Source of the DNA: Actinomycetes bacterium
GTDB taxonomy: Bacteria > Actinomycetota > Thermoleophilia > Gaiellales > Gaiellaceae
Assembly (NCBI GenBank): GCA_030624785.1
Contig: JAUXJK010000184.1
Span: forward strand, 1-5,052
Reading direction: 5' to 3'
DNA: 5,052 nucleotides
The position numbers and the translations under genes are program-made. The notes beneath the pieces were generated by a model that saw only the letters and a program-made list of their open reading frames with translations, ran no database searches and was not told the origin of the DNA. This document shows positions 1 through 5,052 of the stretch, piece by piece. Within the stretch, counting starts at the first letter, position 1; each line of letters starts with the position of its first letter.

Positions 1-656
1 AGAATGTCGATGACGTTGTCATCTACGGTGCTGGGCGCGCTGGTCTGGCCGTTGCACGCACATTGCTTGAGCAGGAAGTTCGCGTGCGGCTCATCGAGGG
101 TTCCTACGCGCGCGCGAGCCAGGTCGCAGAGCTTCTACCCGACGTTCGCGTCTTCCACGCCTCGGGGATCGACGCGGAGTTCCTCGAGCGCGAGCGCATC
201 GGGCGAGCCCGGGCCGCAGTCTTTGCGATGGGCAATGACGCGAAGAACCTCTACGCGGCAGCGATGGCGCGTCTGCACGGAGTGAAGTTCACAATCGCCG
301 TCGCAGACAACACGGCTTCGATCGGCGTTCTCGAAGCTGCCGGTGTCGATGTCGCGATCAATCCTCGCTCACTGACGGCCGAGGAGATCGTGCGCTTTGC
401 CCACGACCCCCGCATCCTCCAACTCGCAATGCTTGAAGGCGATCGCTACGAAGTCCTCGACATCACGGTTCGAGACGACAGCGATTTCGTTGGCAAGCCT
501 TTCCGCGACTTGCCGACCAACGACTCCCTGATCGGCGCGATTGTCCGTGACGGAGGCGCGATCTTCCCGCACGGCGACGCCATGCTGCTACCAGGAGACC
601 GAGCGATCATCTTCACCGCCTCCGAGAACGTCGCGACCGTCGAGCGAGCCATCTAG
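1..656 (+). CDS. trkA: Trk potassium uptake regulator TrkA, C-terminal part (5' end outside window)
   Basis: Cytoplasmic RCK subunit that binds nucleotide (NAD(H), or ATP in some homologues) and gates the TrkH potassium channel. The frame is open to the left edge; the first complete codon is at position 3, giving 217 visible residues before TAG at 654-656. Seen: a Rossmann start VVIYGAGRAG (visible residues 5-14, pattern GxGxxG), an acidic residue ending the second beta strand (LIE, E32) typical of NAD binding, GND at 77-79 in the place of the family's TNDD, and NPRSLTA (120-126), matching the NP/SPxxxT segment that precedes the RCK-C domain. RCK-C occupies about 138-217, with IGAIVRDG and LPGDRAIIF close to the end of classical TrkA. 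The match is to the second half of two-domain TrkA proteins (about 450 residues), so an N-terminal RCK unit probably lies upstream. A single-domain, roughly 220-residue form starting just outside the window cannot be excluded. The TTG at 63 lies inside the Rossmann fold and is not the start. Confidence 0.93.
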   Translation, partial: NVDDVVIYGAGRAGLAVARTLLEQEVRVRLIEGSYARASQVAELLPDVRVFHASGIDAEFLERERIGRARAAVFAMGNDAKNLYAAAMARLHGVKFTIAVADNTASIGVLEAAGVDVAINPRSLTAEEIVRFAHDPRILQLAMLEGDRYEVLDITVRDDSDFVGKPFRDLPTNDSLIGAIVRDGGAIFPHGDAMLLPGDRAIIFTASENVATVERAI

Positions 657-661
657 CTCTC

Positions 662-2200
662 ATGCGTCGCAACATCGTCAGGGGCGTGCCGCTCGTTCCG
701 CCTCGCCTCGGCGTCGATCTGCTCAGCACGTTCAATCTCGTCGGCACGCTCGTCACGTATCTGAGCGTTGCCTTCCTGCTACCGATGTTTCTCGCGATCG
801 GGGTAGGCGACGCGTTCTGGCCGTTCCTGGCGAGTTCGGTCATTACTCTCGGCGCCGGACTTGCCGCGCAAGCGCTCACGCGGGGTCGCGATCGCGTTGG
901 CATCCGCGAGGGCTTCCTCGTCGTCGCGCTTCTGTGGTTGCTGCTTCCGGCATTCGGAGCGCTGCCGTACTTCCTCGCGGGCGAGGGTTCCCTCGCGAGA
1001 CCGCTCGACGCCTACTTTGAATCGGTCTCCGGGTTTACGGCAACCGGCGCCACGATCATCACCGACTTCGAGAGCCTCTCGAAGTCATTCGCCCTCTGGC
1101 GCCAGTTCACCCAGTGGATTGGTGGCATGGGCATCCTCGTTCTCGCGATCGCGGTCCTCCCGCGGATGCGCGTGGGCGGTCGCTACCTCCTGCACTCCGA
1201 GCTCGCCGGACCGACCGAGCTAGAACGCTTCACGGTCTCCATTCGCGAGGCGGCGCGACGACTCTGGGTTCTCTACGTCGTACTGACCGGCCTCGCCATC
1301 CTCGTGCTCTCCATCTTCGGCTGGACAGGCCTCGACCCGGCGATGGACGTCTACGAGGCTGCTGCCCACGCGTTCACGAGTATTTCGCTCGGAGGGTTTT
1401 CTACTCAGGCAACGTCGATCGGTGCGTTCGGCAGCGCGACACAGTGGGCGCTTATTGGATTCATGGTCGTCGCCGGCATCAACTTCCTGCGGCTCTACCA
1501 GGCCATGGTCCAACGGCAACCAGGCGTTGTAGCGCGCGACCAGGAGATTCGCCTGTACGGGCTCTTGCTGCTCGTGGGTTCTGCGCTGCTGCTCGCTGAG
1601 TTGATCGGGAACGGTGTCGAGACAGGCGAGACGGCTGTGCGTCACGCGATGTTTCAAGCCGTTTCGATCATGACCACGGCGGGCTTCTCGATTGGCGATT
1701 ACACGACGTGGGGACCGCTGGCTGCGTTGACGCTGCTCGCGCTGATGTTCATCGGTGCGACGGCTGGCTCGACTGGCGGATCGATCAAGGTCATTCGCTA
1801 TCTGCTCATGGGAAAGCTGCTGCGTCGCGAGATGGAGCAGGTCGTCCACCGTGAGGCCGTCATCCCGATCAGGCTCTCCGGCGCGTCGGTTGACGAGCGC
1901 ATGCTTCGCTCCGTGGCTGGCTACATCGTGCTCTACGTGGCGATTCTCGGGATCGGTTCGATTGGTCTCGTCATCGAGTCGCGACGCGGCGGCATTGACG
2001 TGCAGGCTTTCGAGGCGATTGGCGCGGCCGCCGCGGCGCTCGGAAACGTTGGCCCAGCATTCGGATTCGCCGGTCCTGTCGGTTCCTACGCCCCGTTCAG
2101 TGACGTCTCGAAGGGGATTCTCATCGCGCTGATGTGGCTAGGACGGCTCGAGATTCTCCCGGTCATCGTGCTGCTCACTCGCACGTACTGGCGCGCGTAG
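662..2200 (+). CDS. trkH: Trk-type potassium uptake protein TrkH (membrane pore subunit)
   Basis: Integral membrane K+ translocator of the Trk/Ktr/HKT superfamily, 512 residues, close to the family's usual 480-510. All four pore-loop signatures of the M1-P-M2 repeats are visible: SGFTATGATI (123-132), TSISLGGFST (239-248), SIMTTAGFS (335-343) and ALGNVGPAFG (459-468). Other TrkH landmarks are QWIGGMGILVLAIAVLP (151-167), the glycine/serine-rich intramembrane gate loop GATAGSTGGSIKVIR (365-379) and WLGRLEILPV (492-501), whose arginine is highly conserved. Hydrophobic helices alternate with these loops throughout. The chain looks intact, with no frameshift. The ATG at 662 begins five bases after the trkA stop, so the two are co-transcribed and probably translationally coupled; no Shine-Dalgarno is seen. 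The second filter reads LGG rather than the commoner NGG/TGG, a minor departure. The last codons and stop form the first copy of a 23-bp tandem repeat. Confidence 0.97.
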   Translation: MRRNIVRGVPLVPPRLGVDLLSTFNLVGTLVTYLSVAFLLPMFLAIGVGDAFWPFLASSVITLGAGLAAQALTRGRDRVGIREGFLVVALLWLLLPAFGALPYFLAGEGSLARPLDAYFESVSGFTATGATIITDFESLSKSFALWRQFTQWIGGMGILVLAIAVLPRMRVGGRYLLHSELAGPTELERFTVSIREAARRLWVLYVVLTGLAILVLSIFGWTGLDPAMDVYEAAAHAFTSISLGGFSTQATSIGAFGSATQWALIGFMVVAGINFLRLYQAMVQRQPGVVARDQEIRLYGLLLLVGSALLLAELIGNGVETGETAVRHAMFQAVSIMTTAGFSIGDYTTWGPLAALTLLALMFIGATAGSTGGSIKVIRYLLMGKLLRREMEQVVHREAVIPIRLSGASVDERMLRSVAGYIVLYVAILGIGSIGLVIESRRGGIDVQAFEAIGAAAAALGNVGPAFGFAGPVGSYAPFSDVSKGILIALMWLGRLEILPVIVLLTRTYWRA

Positions 2201-2246
2201 CTCGCATCTACTGGCGCGCCTAACTCGCACCTACTGGCGCGCCGAC
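2178..2246 (+). repeat. Three tandem copies of a 23-bp unit at the trkH stop codon
   Basis: Copies lie at 2178-2200, 2201-2223 and 2224-2246 with no spacer. All share ctcgca and tactggcgcgc at the same offsets. Copies 1 and 2 differ at four positions, copies 2 and 3 at three. Copy 1 encodes the end of TrkH (RTYWRA) and its TAG. Copy 2 ends in TAA, and copy 3 has lost that stop (GAC). Because 23 is not a multiple of three, the extra copies shift frame and do not extend TrkH. Copies 2 and 3 contain the palindrome GGCGCGCC. Most simply this is slippage or unequal exchange that duplicated the gene end; no function can be assigned from sequence. Confidence 0.9.
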
Positions 2247-2257
2247 ACTCAACGCTC

Positions 2258-2287
2258 TTGAAAAGTGGTTCGAGTGCGTGCTACGCT
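2258..2287 (+). promoter_or_regulatory. Predicted sigma70-type promoter of the aquaporin gene, near-leaderless
   Basis: A -35 box TTGAAA (2258-2263) is followed by an 18-bp spacer and a -10 box TACGCT (2282-2287), preceded directly by TGC (2279-2281), an extended -10 element. The expected transcription start is near 2294, only about four bases before the ATG at 2298. The mRNA would therefore have almost no leader, a common arrangement in actinobacteria and consistent with the absence of a Shine-Dalgarno. It also argues against translation from the GTG at 2265, which sits between the two boxes. Confidence 0.6.
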
Positions 2288-2297
2288 CGCCGCCGCC

Positions 2298-2999
2298 ATG
2301 GAGTACAACACCTCGCAACGATCCGTCGCCGAGTTCATCGGCTCGTTCGCGCTAACGTTCATCGGCGCCGGTTCGATCCTCACTGTCGATGGCATCATCG
2401 GCAGCGACAACGTCGGTCTGCTGGCCGTTGCGCTTGCGCACGGTCTCGTTCTCGCGATCTTCGTGACCGCACTCGGGCACGTGTCCGGTGGGCACTTCAA
2501 CCCGGCTGTCACGCTCGGCTTTGTCGTCACACGACGCATAAGCGGCGCGATGGCGCTCGCCTACTGGGCTGCACAGTTCATTGGCGGAATCGCCGCGGCA
2601 GCATGTCTTCGTGTCGTCTTCGACGATCGGATCGCCGATGGGCTCAACCTTGGCGCTCCGGCACTCGGAGAGTTCACCAACGTCGGTGAGGGATTCGTAC
2701 TCGAGATCATCATGACGTTCTTCCTGGTCTTCGTCGTCTTCGCAACGGCCGTCGATCCCAAGGGAGCCTTCAAGATGGTGGCAGGCTTCGCGATCGGTCT
2801 CACGATCGCTGTCGACATCATCGTTGGCGGCCCGATGACCGGTGCCGCGATGAACCCGCAGCGCGCCTTCGGCCCGATGATCATGTCCTGGTCATGGCCG
2901 AGCGAGGCGTGGATCTACCTGGTCGCCCCCGCGATCGGTGGCGTGCTCGCCGCACTGACGTATCACCACATGTTCTTGCGCGGCAAGCACGACGCCTAA
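2298..2999 (+). CDS. Aquaporin, MIP family, with TIP-like selectivity filter and NPQ second motif
   Basis: Inner-membrane channel of the major intrinsic protein family, 233 residues, the size of AqpZ; it conducts water and possibly small neutral solutes. The first half shows AEFIGSFALTFIGAGS (11-26), the glutamate-bearing helix 1, and SGGHFNPAVT (63-72) with the first NPA at 68-70. The second half repeats this with EIIMTFFLVFVV (136-147) and TGAAMNPQRAFGP (181-193). The second signature is NPQ (186-188), not NPA. Counting from the two asparagines as in AqpZ, the aromatic/arginine filter is H48, I174, A183 and R189. This is the pattern of some plant tonoplast aquaporins, not AqpZ (F, H, T, R) or a glycerol facilitator. 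The start at 2298 is chosen because it gives the usual short N-terminus and lies just after the predicted promoter; a GTG at 2265 would add 11 residues. It follows trkAH on the same strand, suggesting osmotic adjustment. Substrate is not determinable from sequence. Confidence 0.92.
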   Translation: MEYNTSQRSVAEFIGSFALTFIGAGSILTVDGIIGSDNVGLLAVALAHGLVLAIFVTALGHVSGGHFNPAVTLGFVVTRRISGAMALAYWAAQFIGGIAAAACLRVVFDDRIADGLNLGAPALGEFTNVGEGFVLEIIMTFFLVFVVFATAVDPKGAFKMVAGFAIGLTIAVDIIVGGPMTGAAMNPQRAFGPMIMSWSWPSEAWIYLVAPAIGGVLAALTYHHMFLRGKHDA

Positions 3000-3006
3000 G
3001 TAGCGG

Positions 3007-3024
3007 CGAACGCTTACGCGTTCG
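3007..3024. terminator. Possible bidirectional terminator hairpin between convergent genes
   Basis: A perfect inverted repeat CGAACGC (3007-3013) and GCGTTCG (3018-3024) encloses the tetraloop TTAC. It starts eight bases after the aquaporin stop, inside the 113-bp gap between two converging genes. There is no T-run on either side, so it is not a textbook intrinsic terminator, although GC-rich hairpins without a T-tract are often proposed to act this way in actinobacteria. GCGTTCG recurs at 3036-3042, offering an alternative pairing, and a weaker stem CCTGG/CCAGG lies at 3058-3074. Confidence 0.35.
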
Positions 3025-3112
3025 GGCGAACCCTGGCGTTCGTAGCGTCGGCACGTTCCTGGCGACCGCCCAGGCGTTGAGCGCGACTGTCTAAGCGTGC
3101 GGTTGCGAGCGT

Positions 3113-4330
3113 CTACGCACGTTCGCCGTCGAGGAGGCTGTCGACGACGGGGCGATCGCGGATAACGCGCCAGCCGCCCGCCTCGGCAAGCACCTCAGGC
3201 GCCAGCGGACGTGCGTTGTACTGCGATGCCATCACGCGTGCATACGCGCCGGCGTAACCGACCGCAATCAGATCTCCTGGCTCGGGCAGCGTCATCTCAC
3301 GATCCTTGCCGAGGAAGTCTCCCGACTCGCAGGCCGGCCCGACGAGGTCTACACGCCCGGTTTTTCGTCCCGTCGTGTCGGTGATGAACGTGAACGGATG
3401 CTCCGCGCCATACAGCGCTGGGCGCAAAAGCTCCGTCATGCCTGCGTCGCAGATTGCAATTCGGCGATCGGCGATGTCTTTCGTATAGAGCACGCGGGTG
3501 AGCAGCGTGCCGACCGGTGCGACAAGCCAACGCCCTGGCTCGAGCACGAGCGTCGCGCCGAGCTCGGACGTCAGTTTTCCGAGGCGGTCGACATATGACG
3601 CGAGATCGAACTCCGTCTCGCCCATGTATGGGACACCGAGTCCGCCGCCGACATCGAACTCCTTCAGCTCGACCCCGGCCGATCGCAGGTCGCGCCAGAC
3701 ACCCGCCGCTCGCTCGGCCGCTTCGAAGATCGGCGCGGGATCAAAGATCTGTGAACCGACATGGAACGACAGCGCGACTGGTTCGAGATTGGGATCACGA
3801 TGCGCACGGAGCAGGAGTTCGTAAGCCTGGTCGGCCGGAACGCCGAACTTCGCGTCGCCTCTACCGGTGGCGATGTACTCGTGGGTATCAGCCGAAACAT
3901 CTGGGTTGAGGCGTACCCCGATCCTGGCCACGGTGCTTTGCGCATGCGCCTCTTCGGCAACGATGTCGAGCTCCTGCATGGACTCGACGTTGAGGGACTG
4001 AACGCCGACCTCGATGGCCATGGCGATCTCGTCGCGACGCTTGCCCACGCCAGAGAAAACGATGTCAGACGGAAGAATGCCCCCACGTAGCGCCTTGAGC
4101 AGTTCGCCGGCAGAGACGACGTCGGCGCCGAGACCCCCGTGCGCTGCGATCGAGATCATCGCCAGGGAGTCGTTGGCCTTGAGCGCGTAACAGATCAGGT
4201 GATCGACGCCCGAGAGCGCATTCTGCAGACGCTCGATACGTTCGTCGAACGCATCGCCGTCGTAGACGTACACGGGCGTGTCAGTCGCCTCGGCGATCTT
4301 CTGCAGCACGTCAGCTTGAGTCTCAGGCAT
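3113..4330 (-). CDS. lysA: Diaminopimelate decarboxylase
   Basis: Cytoplasmic PLP enzyme that decarboxylates meso-2,6-diaminopimelate to L-lysine, the last step of the lysine branch. It has 405 residues, near the usual 410-430, and is a fold-type III (alanine-racemase-like) decarboxylase. Seen in order: VYVYD (20-24); YALKAN (48-53) with K51 as the PLP-binding lysine; SFHVGSQI (188-195) with H190; the phosphate-binding GGGLGVPY (228-235); EPGRWLV (264-270); DAGMTELLRPALYGA (295-309); the active-site CESGD (334-338); and GYAGAYARVMASQYNARP (358-375) with the substrate/PLP tyrosine at 363. Everything expected is present. CESGD and the C-terminal YNARP segment favour DAP decarboxylase over ornithine/arginine or carboxynorspermidine relatives. 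The ATG at 4330 is the first start after an in-frame TAG at 4376-4378; none of the intervening codons is ATG, GTG or TTG. There is no Shine-Dalgarno upstream. It converges on the aquaporin and lies 45 bp from the gene on its right. No other lysine-pathway gene is visible nearby. Confidence 0.96.
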   Translation of the reverse strand: MPETQADVLQKIAEATDTPVYVYDGDAFDERIERLQNALSGVDHLICYALKANDSLAMISIAAHGGLGADVVSAGELLKALRGGILPSDIVFSGVGKRRDEIAMAIEVGVQSLNVESMQELDIVAEEAHAQSTVARIGVRLNPDVSADTHEYIATGRGDAKFGVPADQAYELLLRAHRDPNLEPVALSFHVGSQIFDPAPIFEAAERAAGVWRDLRSAGVELKEFDVGGGLGVPYMGETEFDLASYVDRLGKLTSELGATLVLEPGRWLVAPVGTLLTRVLYTKDIADRRIAICDAGMTELLRPALYGAEHPFTFITDTTGRKTGRVDLVGPACESGDFLGKDREMTLPEPGDLIAVGYAGAYARVMASQYNARPLAPEVLAEAGGWRVIRDRPVVDSLLDGERA

Positions 4331-4354
4331 GGGTATCGAAAGGGAGGTGCGGGA

Positions 4355-4372
4355 TCGAACGCGTCGGTTCGA
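4355..4372. repeat. Short inverted repeat in the lysA upstream gap
   Basis: TCGAAC (4355-4360) and GTTCGA (4367-4372) form a perfect 6-bp inverted repeat around the loop gcgtcg. It lies between the stop of the right-hand gene and the lysA start, 25 to 42 bases upstream of the lysA ATG. It could be an operator, a weak hairpin in the leader, or chance; GC-rich DNA yields such short palindromes readily. Confidence 0.3.
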
Positions 4373-4375
4373 AGC

Positions 4376-5052
4376 CTACGAGATCGTAAGCGACTGGGCG
4401 CGCGGACTCAGGTTCTTAGCCTTGTCGATGGCTCGCACAGTCCAGGTGCCCCGTGCCTTGGAGAAGGGCACGACAATCGACCTTGCCTTGGGCGACAGTG
4501 TTGCGAAGGTGCGTTTGTTCCTCTCCACGCGGTATCCCTTGATCGGCCGACCCAGATCGTTCGCCTTGCCCCAGCGAATCGTCAGGCCAGCGCCGCCGAC
4601 CGTCGACTTCTTCAACTTCGGCGATGAAGGTGGCACGGTGTCCTTGATCAGCTTGCCTTTCGCGTTGACAATTCCAACGCCCACCTTGAACCGGATCTCT
4701 CGAAGCACGCCGAGATTGCCTGCCTTGTCGATTGCCCGTACACCGAGCTCGATCACACGCTTGGGCTTCGGGCCCTTCAGTGTGGTTTTTCGCTTTGCGG
4801 TCGTAATGAACTTGCTGTTGCTCGTCTGGAGAAACTTGCCGTCTGTGTACACGCGATAGCCGAGCAGGCCGCCGCCCGTTGCCTTGGGCCACTTGAACAT
4901 GACGTTGCGTTTCACGCTCGTGGCCGTGACCTTCTTCTTTTTCGGCCCGATCGGCGGCGTGACGTCGCCCGAGTCGAGACGCTTCAGGAACAGCGAGTCC
5001 TGGACGTCCCACCACGCGCCCTGGTGGCCGTAGTAGTCGTCTCTGTTGAGAT
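4376..5052 (-). CDS. Lysine-rich protein with two fibronectin-III-like repeats, C-terminal part (5' end outside window)
   Basis: The frame is open to the right edge, with 224 complete codons visible (first at 5050-5048) and TAG at 4378-4376. I do not recognise the full protein. Residues 1-30 look like the end of a globular, aromatic-rich domain (DDYYGHQGAWWDVQDSLF at 4-21), followed by a Pro/Lys linker (TPPIGPKKKK, 31-40). Two related beta-sandwich-like repeats follow, about 41-123 and 140-223. Each has a conserved W (54, 160), a GYRV (64-67, 172-175) and a VRAIDKAxNL strand (104-113, 205-214), as in bacterial fibronectin-III or related Ig-like domains. Residues 37-224 hold 29 K and 16 R against only 8 D/E, so the tail is very basic. 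Such tails usually belong to exported enzymes and bind cell wall or polymers; export is inferred, as any signal peptide would lie outside the window. The GTG at 4915 is inside the first repeat and is not the start. The enzymatic part, if any, is missing. Confidence 0.85.
   Translation of the reverse strand, partial: LNRDDYYGHQGAWWDVQDSLFLKRLDSGDVTPPIGPKKKKVTATSVKRNVMFKWPKATGGGLLGYRVYTDGKFLQTSNSKFITTAKRKTTLKGPKPKRVIELGVRAIDKAGNLGVLREIRFKVGVGIVNAKGKLIKDTVPPSSPKLKKSTVGGAGLTIRWGKANDLGRPIKGYRVERNKRTFATLSPKARSIVVPFSKARGTWTVRAIDKAKNLSPRAQSLTIS

Noticed and set aside
1220..1849. Long open frame of 209 codons on the minus strand inside trkH
   Set aside because: It is antisense to a strongly conserved membrane protein, its predicted product is rich in Arg, Asp, Glu and Gln with no recognisable domain, and it fits the spurious antisense frames common in GC-rich genes.
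2213..2242. GGCGCGCC palindromes as regulator-binding operators
   Set aside because: They are contained in the tandem repeat copies, which arose by duplicating the trkH end, and 8-bp GC palindromes are frequent in such DNA; there is no independent sign of protein binding.
2265..2297. Upstream GTG start adding 11 residues to the aquaporin
   Set aside because: The GTG lies between the predicted -35 and -10 boxes, and the extra residues (MVRVRATLAAA) do not resemble a MIP N-terminus. The ATG at 2298 gives the usual length.
4351..4375. tRNA T-loop-like words on both strands (GGTTCGAAGCC on plus, GCGTTCGATCCC on minus)
   Set aside because: The flanking bases do not form a five-pair T stem on either strand, and no acceptor, D or anticodon arms fit around them. 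They are better explained by the TCGAAC/GTTCGA palindrome.
4373..4378. TAGGCT as a -10 box for lysA on the minus strand
   Set aside because: It fits TANNNT but no -35-like sequence sits 16 to 19 bases upstream, and it overlaps the stop codon of the neighbouring gene; the support is too weak to list.
4329..4859. Plus-strand open frame of 176 codons preceding and overlapping the right-hand gene
   Set aside because: It is opposite to a coherent repeat protein with conserved VRAIDKA strands, and its own translation shows no domain or composition expected of a real protein.
4913..4915. GTG as the start of the fibronectin-like protein
   Set aside because: The frame stays open to the window edge for another 45 codons, and the GTG falls inside the first repeat's opening beta strand, so the true start is outside the window.

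Overview
The window is GC-rich, densely coding bacterial DNA with short intergenic gaps. No start codon in it has a clear Shine-Dalgarno sequence, and one gene has a promoter almost touching its ATG. This style, and the protein flavour (basic fibronectin-type-III-like tails, a TrkA/TrkH pair), suggest an actinobacterium, perhaps of the Thermoleophilia type. That placement is an impression from sequence style, not a search result.

Layout: (1) 1-656, plus strand: the C-terminal half of a TrkA-type potassium-uptake regulator, cut by the window start. (2) 662-2200, plus: TrkH, the potassium-translocating membrane subunit, five bases after trkA and clearly in the same operon. (3) 2178-2246: three tandem copies of a 23-bp unit, the first of which is the coding end and stop codon of trkH. 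(4) 2258-2287: a good sigma70-type promoter. (5) 2298-2999, plus: an aquaporin (MIP family) with an unusual NPQ second signature and a selectivity filter like that of plant tonoplast aquaporins. (6) 3000-3112: a convergent gap with GC-rich inverted repeats but no T-tract. (7) 3113-4330, minus: lysA, diaminopimelate decarboxylase. (8) 4376-5052, minus: the C-terminal part of a probably secreted, strongly basic protein with two fibronectin-III-like repeats, cut by the window end.

Functional reading: trkA-trkH-aquaporin pairs potassium uptake with water or small-solute permeation, a plausible osmotic-adjustment cluster, although the aquaporin appears to have its own promoter. lysA makes L-lysine from meso-diaminopimelate and seems to stand apart from other lysine genes here. 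The lysine-rich secreted protein upstream of lysA is on the same strand and in the same reading frame, separated from it by a TAG stop and 15 sense codons.

I see no mobile element, CRISPR array, RNA gene or obviously new multi-gene system. The points most worth a second look are the aquaporin pore residues, the 23-bp tandem repeat at the trkH stop, the near-leaderless aquaporin promoter and the basic repeat protein at the right edge.
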